A DNA stretch of 13,877 bases from UBA4661 sp002405405 (GTDB taxonomy: Bacteria > Bacteroidota > Ignavibacteria > Kapaibacteriales > UBA4661), in NCBI GenBank assembly GCA_036847245.1, contig DAIUAL010000079.1:1-13877 (forward strand), read 5' to 3'. The notes beneath the pieces were generated by a model. The model worked only from the letters and a program-made list of their open reading frames with translations. It did not search any database and was not told the origin of the DNA. Position 1 is the first letter of the stretch; each line of letters begins with the position of its first letter. Shown one piece after another: positions 1 through 7,810 of the stretch. The position numbers and the translations under genes are program-made.

Positions 1-279
1 CTCGGTATTATCACCGAGCAAATCGGCAAAGGCAATTCCGTTACATTGATTGGCTTTGGAACATTCAGTGTATCGAAACGTGGCGCACGTACCGGTAAAA
101 ACCCACGCACCGGCGAGAAAATTAAAATCGCTGCTCGAAAAGTACCAAAATTCTCTGCCGGCAAATCGTTGAAAGATGTTGCAAATGGCGTGAAAAAAGT
201 AGCTCCTGCTAAAGCTGCGAAAAAAGCTGCTCCGAAAGCTGCGGCAAAACCAGCCGCTAAAGCTGCTAAGAAAAAATAA
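1..279 (+). CDS. HU-family DNA-binding protein with Lys/Ala-rich C-terminal tail (5' partial)
   Basis: This is a nucleoid-associated protein that binds and bends DNA as a dimer. The reading frame is open from base 1, so the true start lies outside the window; the in-frame TTG at 46 is internal. The visible part has the family's second half: IGFGTFSVSKRGARTGKNP, the DNA-binding beta-arm region, then TGEKIKIAARKVPKFSAGKSLKD, whose RKVPKFSAGKSLK segment is typical of the HU/IHF C-terminus. Ordinary HU proteins of about 90 residues stop near here. This one continues for about 30 residues of Lys, Ala and Pro repeats (KKVAPAKAAKKAAPKAAAKP and similar), resembling the tails of mycobacterial HupB or histone H1. 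The tail probably adds non-specific DNA affinity. Family assignment is secure. Whether it is an HU-alpha or HU-beta type cannot be told. Confidence 0.93.
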   Translation, partial: LGIITEQIGKGNSVTLIGFGTFSVSKRGARTGKNPRTGEKIKIAARKVPKFSAGKSLKDVANGVKKVAPAKAAKKAAPKAAAKPAAKAAKKK

Positions 280-311
280 GTAGTTGCTTACTGTGTGACT
301 TCAAAATTTTC

Positions 312-344
312 AAACCGCTCATTTGTGCAATGAGCGGTTTTTTT
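312..344 (+). terminator. Rho-independent terminator after the HU gene
   Basis: A perfect inverted repeat AAACCGCTCATT / AATGAGCGGTTT (312-323 and 330-341 approximately, with a loop of about 5-6 bases) runs straight into seven T residues ending at 344. It lies 33 bases after the HU stop codon and separates HU from the pyrimidine genes. Confidence 0.9.
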
Positions 345-418
345 ATGGTCCGCATGAGATATCCTTCCTGTTTTATTTGTCATGTACGGAAATCTTTTTC
401 CTATCTCTTAACTTCTGC

Positions 419-446
419 ATAGCTTGAACCTCTGAAAACAAGCTAT
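419..446 (+). promoter_or_regulatory. 8-bp inverted repeat upstream of pyrB
   Basis: ATAGCTTG (419-426) and CAAGCTAT (439-446) are perfect reverse complements separated by 12 bases, ending 26 bases before the pyrB ATG. It could be an mRNA hairpin in the pyrB leader or an operator for a dimeric regulator. It has no T-run after it, so it is not an intrinsic terminator. In the same gap, TTGTCA at 377-382 is a possible -35 element, but no convincing -10 lies at the right distance. Function is unproven. Confidence 0.4.
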
Positions 447-472
447 CGTTATTTTCAGACTTATTGCAACCA

Positions 473-1405
473 ATGCCATTAGCACTTCCACATCTTACAA
501 CAGCGCATGGATTGACGCGCACAACTATTCTTGAACTTTTTCAGTCGGCGGAAGAGTATTATACACGACTTCGCATAGGAACGAAGCGTTTTGATGTTTT
601 ACAGGGTATTTCAGTAGTCTTGGCATTTTTTGAAAATTCTACGCGCACGCGTATGTCTTTTGAAATTGCAGCAAAGCGTCTTTCAGCAGAGATTACAGGA
701 TTCCAAGCATCGGCAAGCAGTGTCAATAAAGGGGAAACATTACTGGATACAATTCGCAACATCGAAGCAATGCATGTTGATGTTTTAGTAATGCGTCATA
801 GCAGTTCAGGGGCGCATGAATTTCTTCGTCGTCACGCAGGGTGTCGGATTGTCAATGCTGGCGACGGACAGCATGAGCATCCTACGCAAGCATTGCTTGA
901 TGCTTTTACGTTGACACGGAAGTTCGGTCATCTTGAAGGATTAAAGTATTGCTTGGTTGGTGATATTTTACACAGTCGTGTTGCACGATCTAATATCCCC
1001 ATTTTTAAAGCACTCGGAGCAGAAGTTGCCGTTTGTGCACCGGGTACGCTTTTACCAAAAGATATTGCATCGTTTGGTGTTAAGACATTCTCTGATATTG
1101 ATACAGCAGTAGCATGGGCGGATGCTATGAATGTTTTGCGAATTCAGTTTGAGCGACAAGATCAAGGACTGATCCCTACTATTCGGGAATACACGGAATG
1201 GTTTGGAGTGAAGGATCATCATCTGCGATTAAAGCCGAATATTGCTATTCTCCATCCGGGTCCGATCAATCGTGGTATTGAATTAGAGGCAATTGTTGCC
1301 GATGCCGCTCAATCACTGATCTTACCACAAGTTGAACACGGTGTTGCTATTCGTATGGCAGTGCTGACAGCCCTTGCGAATGATATTCGTGCCACGCGAC
1401 ATTGA
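473..1405 (+). CDS. pyrB: Aspartate carbamoyltransferase, catalytic subunit
   Basis: Condenses carbamoyl phosphate with L-aspartate to N-carbamoyl-aspartate, the committed step of de novo pyrimidine synthesis, in the cytoplasm. The product of 310 residues matches the usual catalytic-chain length. Diagnostic motifs in order: FFENSTRTRMSFE (residues 52-64), whose STRTR loop binds carbamoyl phosphate; SVNKGET (83-89), with the mobile-loop lysine that reaches into the neighbouring subunit; MRH at 107-109; HEHPTQALLD (134-143); and ILHPGPINRGIE (259-270), which closes the aspartate site. I chose the ATG at 473; an in-frame TTG nine bases upstream is less likely. No clear ribosome-binding sequence is visible. 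No regulatory chain (pyrI) or pyrC is in the window. carB follows after 72 bases, so the two may be co-transcribed. Confidence 0.96.
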   Translation: MPLALPHLTTAHGLTRTTILELFQSAEEYYTRLRIGTKRFDVLQGISVVLAFFENSTRTRMSFEIAAKRLSAEITGFQASASSVNKGETLLDTIRNIEAMHVDVLVMRHSSSGAHEFLRRHAGCRIVNAGDGQHEHPTQALLDAFTLTRKFGHLEGLKYCLVGDILHSRVARSNIPIFKALGAEVAVCAPGTLLPKDIASFGVKTFSDIDTAVAWADAMNVLRIQFERQDQGLIPTIREYTEWFGVKDHHLRLKPNIAILHPGPINRGIELEAIVADAAQSLILPQVEHGVAIRMAVLTALANDIRATRH

Positions 1406-1433
1406 TTCGCAGAAGATATTTTTTGCGGTAATA

Positions 1434-1470
1434 ATTTTTTTCGACGATTATATTTTTTCATTTTTTTCGA
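1434..1470 (+). repeat. Short direct repeat in the pyrB-carB gap
   Basis: The 11-base unit ATTTTTTTCGA occurs at 1434-1444 and again at 1460-1470 inside a very T-rich 72-base gap, ending 7 bases before the carB ATG. No hairpin precedes the T-runs, so this does not look like a terminator. It may only reflect low base complexity; an upstream element for carB is a weaker possibility. Confidence 0.3.
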
Positions 1471-1477
1471 GTATATC

Positions 1478-3562
1478 ATGCCAAAGCGTACAGACATCAA
1501 AAGCGTTCTTGTTATTGGTTCGGGTCCGATTGTTATTGGGCAAGCCTGTGAGTTTGATTATAGCGGTACGCAAGCGTGTAAAGCATTGCGCGAAGAAGGT
1601 ATTCGTGTTGTACTAGTTAATTCGAACCCTGCCACTATTATGACCGATCCTGAAAACGCCGATGCTACGTATATCGAACCTATCACATCGGCATATATTG
1701 AAGCAATTATTGCAAAAGAGCGACCTGATGCAATTCTACCGACCGTTGGTGGGCAGACAGCACTCAACGCGGCTCTAGATCTTCATGAGCGCGGTATTCT
1801 CCGTCGCTATAATGTTGAATTGATCGGCTCAAAACCGGAGTCTATAGAGAAAGCAGAGGATCGAGAAAAATTTCTGCAAGCGATGCAAAACTGTGGTCTG
1901 GAAATGGCTCGTGGACGATTTGTTACAGATTTTGAAGATGGGATGAAAGCCGCTGAAGATATCGGTTATCCAATCATTTTGCGACCATCGTTTACATTGG
2001 GAGGATCCGGTGGTGGTATTGCGTACAATCAAGAGGAATTTGAAGACAAATTAAAAAATGCTCTCAATGCAAGTCCTGTCCATCGTGTTTTGCTGGAAGA
2101 GTCTATTATCGGGTGGAAAGAGTTTGAGTTGGAGGTCATGCGTGATACCAAAGATAATGCGGTAATTATTTGTTCGATCGAAAACTTTGATCCGATGGGT
2201 GTGCATACAGGTGATTCAATTACAGTAGCACCTGCTCAGACACTTACTGATCGTGAATATCAAAAAATGCGTTCGGCTGCGATTACAATTATGCGAGAAA
2301 TCGGCGTTGAAACAGGTGGTGCAAATGTGCAATTTGCGGTTAATCCGAAGGATGGACGTTTGATCGTGATTGAGATGAATCCTCGTGTCTCTCGTTCATC
2401 GGCATTAGCATCGAAAGCAACGGGATTCCCAATAGCTAAAATTGCAGCCAAGCTTGCAATTGGCTATACACTTGACGAGATCACCAATGATATTACCAAA
2501 AAAACACCGGCCTGTTTTGAACCAACGATCGACTATGTTGTAACGAAAATTCCTCGCTGGGATTTCGAAAAATTTCGCGGTGAAACCGATGAGCTGACGG
2601 TGCAAATGAAGTCGGTAGGGGAGGTCATGGCGGTTGGTCGTACGTTCAAAGAATCCTTCCAAAAAGCCATTCGGAGTATGGAGAAGAAGCGTACCGGTTT
2701 TGGTTTTGACACGGCTGAATTTTTGGATGATCGTGTGCCAGCCATAGATGAACTCAATGTGCTACGCGAACGCTTGAAAAAACGTACTTCGCAATCAATC
2801 TTTGATGTTTGCGACGCATTGCGTTTTGGTATTACACCGCAAGAAATATGTGCACTAACAAAGTATGATGCATGGTTTATCGATCAAATGCTTGAGATTG
2901 TCGAAGCGGGGCAAGCACTTGTTCACCGGCGTAAAGCATATCAGGGCGATGATTTTCTGCGAACACTCAAGCCGCATGAGATAATGTGGTATAAGCAATT
3001 AGGTTTTTCGGATGCACAGCTTGCCTTGATCTGTGGTATAAAAGAGCCAGAGTTTCGCGTATATCGTAAAGCACAAGGTATTGTACCGGTTTTCAAAACT
3101 ATTGATACATGCTCGGCAGAATTTGAATCAGAAACGCCGTATCATTACTCGACGTATGAACAAGAAAATGAATCGAAACGATCGGATCGCAAAAAAGTTG
3201 TTATTCTTGGTGGTGGACCGAACCGCATCGGGCAGGGTATTGAATTTGACTATTGCTGCGTACAGGGAATTATCGCGCTTAAAAAAGCGGGTTATGAAGC
3301 GATCATGATTAATTGCAATCCAGAAACAGTATCAACTGATTACGATACTACTGACAAGCTGTATTTCGAGCCGCTTACTGCTGAAGATGTCTTGAATGTT
3401 CTCGACCATGAGCAGCCCGATGGTGTGATTGTTACTTTTGGTGGTCAAACGCCACTGAAACTTGCACAACGTATCGAAAAAGAAGGCTACACTATCTTGG
3501 TTACATCGCCCGATGTTATGGATTTAGCAGAAGTTCGTAAGCGATTTTGTCAAATGCTGTAA
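1478..3562 (+). CDS. carB: Carbamoyl phosphate synthase large chain, N-terminal part (cut by in-frame TAA)
   Basis: The large chain makes carbamoyl phosphate from ammonia (delivered by CarA), bicarbonate and two ATP, feeding pyrB and arginine synthesis. This part covers residues 1-694 of an expected ~1087. The nucleotide-fold motif GSGPIVIGQACEFDYSG is at 14-30. The first ATP-grasp domain follows, with ILRPSFTLGGSGGG (about 167-180) and IEMNPRVSRSSAL (298-310). Next comes the oligomerisation region, then the start of the second synthetase half, with ILGGGPNRIGQGIEFDY from about residue 576. It ends at TAA 3560-3562, after RKRFCQML. The same frame resumes directly after the stop with the rest of the second ATP-grasp domain, so this is one gene broken by one codon, not a natural two-gene split. 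The ATG at 1478 fits the family start. carA is not in the window. Confidence 0.95.
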   Translation: MPKRTDIKSVLVIGSGPIVIGQACEFDYSGTQACKALREEGIRVVLVNSNPATIMTDPENADATYIEPITSAYIEAIIAKERPDAILPTVGGQTALNAALDLHERGILRRYNVELIGSKPESIEKAEDREKFLQAMQNCGLEMARGRFVTDFEDGMKAAEDIGYPIILRPSFTLGGSGGGIAYNQEEFEDKLKNALNASPVHRVLLEESIIGWKEFELEVMRDTKDNAVIICSIENFDPMGVHTGDSITVAPAQTLTDREYQKMRSAAITIMREIGVETGGANVQFAVNPKDGRLIVIEMNPRVSRSSALASKATGFPIAKIAAKLAIGYTLDEITNDITKKTPACFEPTIDYVVTKIPRWDFEKFRGETDELTVQMKSVGEVMAVGRTFKESFQKAIRSMEKKRTGFGFDTAEFLDDRVPAIDELNVLRERLKKRTSQSIFDVCDALRFGITPQEICALTKYDAWFIDQMLEIVEAGQALVHRRKAYQGDDFLRTLKPHEIMWYKQLGFSDAQLALICGIKEPEFRVYRKAQGIVPVFKTIDTCSAEFESETPYHYSTYEQENESKRSDRKKVVILGGGPNRIGQGIEFDYCCVQGIIALKKAGYEAIMINCNPETVSTDYDTTDKLYFEPLTAEDVLNVLDHEQPDGVIVTFGGQTPLKLAQRIEKEGYTILVTSPDVMDLAEVRKRFCQML
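3560..3562 (+). other. In-frame TAA inside carB
   Basis: The frame reads CTG TAA GCT TTG CAT, with no shift before or after. Flanking residues RKRFCQML and ALHIVCPAWG fit the continuous helix and loop found before the IGYPVLVRPS strand in intact large chains. From family knowledge a charged or polar residue is expected here, and GAA or CAA would become TAA by one base change. Confidence 0.9.
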
Positions 3563-3565
3563 GCT

Positions 3566-4741
3566 TTGCATATCGTATGTCCTGCATGGGGAACGGTAAC
3601 TTCGACTGAGCAAGCACTTGCTATGGCGGAGCGTATTGGCTATCCTGTGTTAGTACGCCCATCGTATGTGTTAGGTGGTCGTGCTATGCAAATTTGTTAT
3701 CGAGAAGAATCTCTACGCGATTATATGGTACGTGCTTTAGCTCAATCACCGGGACGACCCATTCTCATCGATCAGTTTTTGGAAAATGCATATGAATTTG
3801 ATGTTGATGCTGTTTCTGATGGTGAGCATGTCGTGATTGGTGGTGTGATGCAACATATTGAAGAAGCCGGTGTGCATTCTGGTGATTCGAGCTGTGTGTT
3901 ACCTCCGTATAACATCACGAATGAGCAATTTACCGAGATCGTTGAAACAACACGAAAACTTGCTCGCGCTTTGAATGTTGTTGGGCTGATGAATATGCAG
4001 TTTGCTTTGCAAAAAGATAAACTGTATGTTCTGGAAGTGAATCCTCGTGCATCACGTACAGTGCCTTTTGTATCAAAAGCACGCGGTGTATCTTTAGCAC
4101 AAATCGCAACACATATCAAACTCGGTGCAAAGTTAGCTGATATGCAATTACGCGATATGACATTGAGCAATGATCGTGTGGCAATCAAAGAATCAGTTTT
4201 TCCGTTTAACAAGTTTCGGAAATCTTCCATTTTCTTAGGACCGGAAATGCACTCAACCGGAGAAGTGATGGGTATTGACTCACACTTTGGTAGTGCCTTG
4301 ATCAAGGCGCATATTTCTTCTGGTAATGCGCTTCCACTATCAGGAACAGTCTTTATTTCATTATGTGATCGTGATAAAACACAGAAGGCAGTACAAATAG
4401 CAAAAGGATATGCCGAAATGGGATTTGATCTTTGGGCGACTCGTGGAACATCATCGTTCTTGCAAGAACATGGTTTGTCAGTACGACCTATACTTAAACA
4501 TTGGGAAGGAAGACCCAGCATCATAGATTATATCAAACAACATGAAGTCAGCATTATTATCAACACACCAACCGGTGAAAATTCACGACATGATGAAATG
4601 TTGATGGGGCGTGCGGCAATGGATTACAAAATCCCATTTTTTACAACGCTAGCGGCAGCATGGGCTTCGATTAGCGGTATTGCTGTTCAGCGGCAGTCAA
4701 AGATTACGATCAAATCTCTGCAAGAGTATTATGCCGGATAA
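3566..4741 (+). CDS. carB: Carbamoyl phosphate synthase large chain, C-terminal part
   Basis: Continuation of the carB frame after the internal TAA, about 391 residues, corresponding to residues 697-1087 of the whole chain. It holds most of the second ATP-grasp domain, which phosphorylates carbamate: VRPSYVLGGRAM (whole-chain residue about 725), HIEEAGVHSGDSSCVLPP and LEVNPRASRTVPFVSKA (about 852). The last ~135 residues are the MGS-like allosteric domain, from SGTVFISLCDRDK to the C-terminus, including ATRGTSSFL and INTPTGE. The in-frame TTG at 3566 is the first possible restart, but no ribosome-binding sequence precedes it. A protein starting here would lack the N-terminal part of the second nucleotide fold and could not work alone. 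The stop codon overlaps the start of prmC. Confidence 0.93.
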   Translation: MHIVCPAWGTVTSTEQALAMAERIGYPVLVRPSYVLGGRAMQICYREESLRDYMVRALAQSPGRPILIDQFLENAYEFDVDAVSDGEHVVIGGVMQHIEEAGVHSGDSSCVLPPYNITNEQFTEIVETTRKLARALNVVGLMNMQFALQKDKLYVLEVNPRASRTVPFVSKARGVSLAQIATHIKLGAKLADMQLRDMTLSNDRVAIKESVFPFNKFRKSSIFLGPEMHSTGEVMGIDSHFGSALIKAHISSGNALPLSGTVFISLCDRDKTQKAVQIAKGYAEMGFDLWATRGTSSFLQEHGLSVRPILKHWEGRPSIIDYIKQHEVSIIINTPTGENSRHDEMLMGRAAMDYKIPFFTTLAAAWASISGIAVQRQSKITIKSLQEYYAG

Positions 4742-5636
4742 ACAAAGTAGCTCTACGAAGCAGAATCTCTGGACTGTCCGAGATATGATACGATGGGCAA
4801 CAGCATACTTTAATGAGAAAGATATTGACAGTCCGCGTCTGACAATAGAAATGTTTTTATGTCATGCCTTGCAATGCACGCGCATGGGACTGTATATGCA
4901 ATTTGATAAACCACTTTCGCAAGAAGAGCTTGGATTATTACGGTCATACATTCAACGACGGGTACTTCGTGAACCAACACAGTATATTATTGGTTCGGTT
5001 CAATTTCTTGATATGCAGCTACAGGTAGATAGTTCAGTGTTGATTCCTCGACCTGAAACAGAAGAGTTGGTCATGCAGTGTATAGAACGCATTCGACAAA
5101 GTTCTCTCAAGCAAGATGACATGAGTATTCTTGACGTAGGTACGGGATCGGGATGTATCGCTTTAGCATTAGCCAAACAGTATCCTCAAGCACAAGTTTT
5201 TGGCATAGATATTTCAGAAAGTGCTGTACAGCTTGCCAAACGCAATGCACAAGCTCAGGGTCTAACGAATGTATACTTCGGACAAAAAAATTTTCTGACA
5301 GACTCTTTGCAAAGGCGATACGATGTTGTTGTTTCTAATCCTCCGTATATAGCACAACAAGAGATGCAGAATATTCAGCCGGAGTTACGTTATGAACCAT
5401 TGCAGGCGTTGACCGACTACGAAGATGGTTTTTTGTTTTATCGAATGTTTGCGCGGATGTTGCCTCTTATTTTAAAGCCTAATCAAGGTGCGTTTGCTGT
5501 ATTTGAAATGGCATATAATCAGGCAGATACAATGCGTAGAATTTTTTCAGACTATCATAGTATCGTACGAAAGGATTTTGCGAGTATCGAGCGATTTATC
5601 GAAGTTACTGGCATGACGAAAAATGTTGTAGCATAG
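4731..5636 (+). CDS. prmC: Peptide chain release factor N5-glutamine methyltransferase
   Basis: Methylates the glutamine of the GGQ motif in release factors RF1 and RF2 using S-adenosylmethionine, making stop-codon hydrolysis efficient. Of its 301 residues, the N-terminal ~90 form the helical substrate-recognition domain, with LREPTQYIIGSVQF (about 79-92) and LIPRPETEELV (104-114). The Rossmann methyltransferase fold follows: LDVGTGSGCIALALA (134-148), acidic residue D160 in FGID, and the catalytic VSNPPYI (201-207), whose NPPY is the hallmark of glutamine and adenine N-methyltransferases. I place the start at the ATG at 4731, overlapping the last 11 bases of carB. An upstream GTG/TTG start is possible but would extend further into carB. 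The overlap implies translation coupled to carB. Confidence 0.95.
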   Translation: MPDKQSSSTKQNLWTVRDMIRWATAYFNEKDIDSPRLTIEMFLCHALQCTRMGLYMQFDKPLSQEELGLLRSYIQRRVLREPTQYIIGSVQFLDMQLQVDSSVLIPRPETEELVMQCIERIRQSSLKQDDMSILDVGTGSGCIALALAKQYPQAQVFGIDISESAVQLAKRNAQAQGLTNVYFGQKNFLTDSLQRRYDVVVSNPPYIAQQEMQNIQPELRYEPLQALTDYEDGFLFYRMFARMLPLILKPNQGAFAVFEMAYNQADTMRRIFSDYHSIVRKDFASIERFIEVTGMTKNVVA

Positions 5637-5705
5637 AAAGCGTAGAGTGATGTATCTGTTTTGGCGGCAGTGGAATCATTTCTTCATGGATTATGCGTTT
5701 TAAAC

Positions 5706-5734
5706 TTTACGAATGCAGAATTCTGTGCTATATT
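5706..5734 (+). promoter_or_regulatory. Candidate promoter for the STAS-exbB-exbD-tonB group
   Basis: TTTACG (5706-5711) and TATATT (5729-5734) are separated by exactly 17 bases and match the general housekeeping -35/-10 pattern well. Transcription would start near 5741. The Bacteroidota-type -7 element (TAnnTTTG) is only partly matched by TATATTGG, so the assignment depends on which sigma preference the organism has. Confidence 0.45.
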
Positions 5735-5744
5735 GGTTTTCCGT

Positions 5745-5758
5745 GATTGTTCGCAATC
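5745..5758 (+). other. UUCG-tetraloop hairpin at the start of the leader
   Basis: GATTG TTCG CAATC forms a 5-bp stem with the very stable UUCG tetraloop, followed by an A-rich run. It would sit at or just after the predicted 5' end of the STAS transcript, where such hairpins can stabilise an mRNA. The loop is not closed by the favoured C-G pair, so stability is moderate. Confidence 0.35.
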
Positions 5759-6017
5759 AAAAAAGAAAAAGTGCGTTGTGCGCATGCTGAAAAATTGAAC
5801 ATTGAAAAGCAAAAAGAAATATGGTCGGAGCGGTGTTTTCGCGCTTGATGGACGCAAGACATTTTATTAGTTTCCGTCAGTTGAGCTAATCACAATAGTT
5901 GTAACAACCAAACAACTAATGCGGTGCAAGAAATATCAAAAAAGTTTTAATGCTTTATGATGCAAAAAGAAATAGTTAATTCTCATCACTGTATCACGTA
6001 CTAAGTAGAGGTTCTAC

Positions 6018-6365
6018 ATGTTTAATGCTGTTAACACGGAAAAAATCGGTGAAGTTAATGTTGTGTCATTGCGCGGTCAATTTATCGGTGGCGATGAAAC
6101 AGACTCGCTTCGCCAGACACTAAAATCCTTGCACGATGAAGGGGCAAAAAAAGTGATCGTTGATATGGAAAACGTCACATATCTCAACTCAACAGCTTTG
6201 GGTAGTTTGATCTCTGCTCACTCAACTTTTGCTAAAAGTAGTGGTAAAATTGTTCTTAGTACTGTTGGTAAAAACATTGAAAACATCTTTATCATTACCA
6301 AACTTACTTTGGTTTTTGACATCGCACCTAATCGTGAAGAAGCACTGACAAAATTTAATTTCTAA
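6018..6365 (+). CDS. STAS-domain protein, anti-sigma-factor antagonist type
   Basis: A 115-residue single-domain STAS protein of the SpoIIAA/RsbV type. These proteins bind an anti-sigma or switch kinase and are inactivated by phosphorylation of one serine. The fold is visible as VNVVSLRGQFIGGDETDSLR (residues 13-32), VIVDMENVTYLNSTALGSLI (46-65) and a C-terminal helix. Ser58 in YLNSTALG sits where the phosphorylated serine of SpoIIAA lies. The usual preceding Asp is Asn here, as in some homologues. No partner kinase or phosphatase gene is in the window. It is first in a same-strand group with exbB (54 bases downstream), so a link to control of the transport module is possible but unproven. 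Confidence 0.9.
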   Translation: MFNAVNTEKIGEVNVVSLRGQFIGGDETDSLRQTLKSLHDEGAKKVIVDMENVTYLNSTALGSLISAHSTFAKSSGKIVLSTVGKNIENIFIITKLTLVFDIAPNREEALTKFNF

Positions 6366-6419
6366 GTTGTCTTAATTCATTTCTTTTTTCTTTCTTTCTT
6401 TTTTTGGAGTGTGTCGTTT

Positions 6420-7199
6420 ATGAAAAACGCATTCAATGTAATCGTTGTAACGTTGAGCATGGTTGCCGCGTCTGCAATTTTCTATTTTGTTCTCGGTAAT
6501 CCTGCAAACTTTAAGGATGCTGAGAAAAAAGATCCGCTTCCGGGTAACACATTGGGTACAATCTATACTGGTGGTCCGCTCGTAGCTGTGTTGTTGGGTT
6601 TCATTATTATTTCGGTAACATTCGTTATTGAGCGCAGTTTTTCTATCAGCCGTGCGGGTGGTCGCAAAGACATGACAACATTTATCAAAAATGTTCAAGA
6701 AAACCTGATTGCGGGTGATATTCAGTCTGTGATTGCAACATGCGATGAACAGCGTGGTAGTCTTGCAAGTATTATTCGTGCAGGTATGGAGAAATACGAG
6801 CTTGTGAAAGACGACTCACGCCTTGATCCTGAGAAAAAAATGTTGGAAGTAAAACGTGCAATTGATGAGGCAACTAACCTTGAAACCCCGTTGCTTGAGA
6901 AAAATCTGGTGTTTCTGTCAACAATCTCTTCGATTGCGACAATGGTTGGTTTGCTTGGTACAACACTTGGTATGATTCGTGCGTTTGCGGCATTGGGTGC
7001 AGGCGGTACAGTATCAGCTCAGAGTTTGTCTATTGGTATTTCTGAGGCATTGTACAACACTGCTGGTGGTCTTATCGCAGCTGTATTGTGTATTACGTTC
7101 TACAATTACTTCACAACCAAAGTGGATAACTTCACTTATATGATTGATGAGGCAATTTTGAGCGTAACAGAGATTTTGACCATCAAGGTTAAAAAATAA
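6420..7199 (+). CDS. exbB: ExbB/TolQ/MotA-family proton channel protein
   Basis: Inner-membrane subunit of the ExbB-ExbD-TonB motor, which uses the proton gradient to energise outer-membrane transport. It has 259 residues. Predicted membrane helices lie at about 6-25 (an extra N-terminal one), 52-70, 165-190 and 208-230, with a large cytoplasmic loop between the second and third. The family signature is MVGLLGTTLGMIRAFAALG (175-193) and ISEALYNTAGGLIAAV (207-222), which line the channel. The start is set by GGAG at 6406-6409, ten bases before the ATG at 6420. A GTG at 6411 is too close to that site. A 25-base pyrimidine run precedes the ribosome-binding site. exbD1 follows after 47 bases. Confidence 0.94.
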   Translation: MKNAFNVIVVTLSMVAASAIFYFVLGNPANFKDAEKKDPLPGNTLGTIYTGGPLVAVLLGFIIISVTFVIERSFSISRAGGRKDMTTFIKNVQENLIAGDIQSVIATCDEQRGSLASIIRAGMEKYELVKDDSRLDPEKKMLEVKRAIDEATNLETPLLEKNLVFLSTISSIATMVGLLGTTLGMIRAFAALGAGGTVSAQSLSIGISEALYNTAGGLIAAVLCITFYNYFTTKVDNFTYMIDEAILSVTEILTIKVKK

Positions 7200-7246
7200 G
7201 CACTGCTTCTCATCGTCGAGTCATCGAATAATTTTGCGAGGTATAT

Positions 7247-7759
7247 GTGCCTAAAATTAAGAAAAAGAGAGTCGGTTTTGTCTTAGATATGACACCGCTT
7301 GTGGATATTGCATTTTTGCTTCTTACCTTTTTTATGTTCACTGCGAAATTTAAGTCGCAAGCAGAAAATGAGCAGAAGTTTACAATTAAACGTCCGCAGG
7401 CATCAGCCGACACATCGAAACTTCCCGACCAAAACCTTGTGTTAGTCAAAGTCGCGATTGACAGTGTCACGAACGACACAGCGTATTATTATAATATTTC
7501 GGATGAAGCTGCAAAAGCAAAAGTAGTTGCAGCATTACCGGAGATACCTGCTGAGCAACGCGATAAAGCGTTGATTAAGACGGCAGATTTAATTCTGCTG
7601 GAGAAGCTCGTGAAGCAATCGCGCGTTGCCAATATTAAAATGCGGTTTGCAGTGGATGGCGATAAGCGTATTTCGTTTAAGTGGTATCAAGACCTGATGA
7701 ATGTGTTCCAAAAGAGCAATGCTACGGTCTTTAACTTTGTTACAGAAAAACGTGGATAA
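7247..7759 (+). CDS. exbD: ExbD/TolR-family biopolymer transport protein (first copy)
   Basis: Second motor component: a short basic cytoplasmic N-terminus, one membrane helix and a periplasmic domain. It has 170 residues. MPKIKKKRVG is the basic start; DMTPLVDIAFLLLTFFMFTA (residues 14-33) is the helix, with Asp20 at the position of the essential proton-carrying Asp of ExbD. The periplasmic part (about 35-170) is longer and more divergent than in the second copy. A GTG start at 7247 is preceded by GAGG at 7238-7241. The ATG at 7245 is out of frame. Having two ExbD copies in tandem is common in Bacteroidota and relatives, where both may join one complex. Confidence 0.93.
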   Translation: MPKIKKKRVGFVLDMTPLVDIAFLLLTFFMFTAKFKSQAENEQKFTIKRPQASADTSKLPDQNLVLVKVAIDSVTNDTAYYYNISDEAAKAKVVAALPEIPAEQRDKALIKTADLILLEKLVKQSRVANIKMRFAVDGDKRISFKWYQDLMNVFQKSNATVFNFVTEKRG

Positions 7760-7810
7760 GCCGATTATTAGGTAGTCAACGATTCTACTCATTGTATCAG
7801 GAATAGCATT

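Larger units (their letters stand above)
5637..6017 (+). other. 381-base gene-free stretch before the STAS gene
   Basis: Contains no convincing coding frame; the longest start-to-stop piece I noted is a 17-codon run at 5650-5703. It holds a promoter-like pair at 5706-5734 and a small hairpin at 5745-5758. After these come about 250 purine- and A-rich bases with weak short inverted repeats such as TAGTTG (5896-5901) / CAACTA (5913-5918). If the promoter is real, the STAS mRNA has a leader of about 275 bases. I do not recognise a known riboswitch or small RNA in it. Confidence 0.5.

Noticed and set aside
3772..4524. A 250-codon open frame on the minus strand inside the carB C-terminal part
   Set aside because: It lies wholly opposite a highly conserved coding sequence, and its translation is Ser/Cys/Ile-rich with no domain pattern. 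It is a shadow of carB.
5650..5703. A 17-codon start-to-stop run after prmC
   Set aside because: Too short, with no clear ribosome-binding sequence and no recognisable pattern; expected by chance.
6379..6405. Pyrimidine-only run before exbB as a terminator
   Set aside because: No stem precedes the T-rich run; it is better read as an unstructured ribosome-access region before GGAG.
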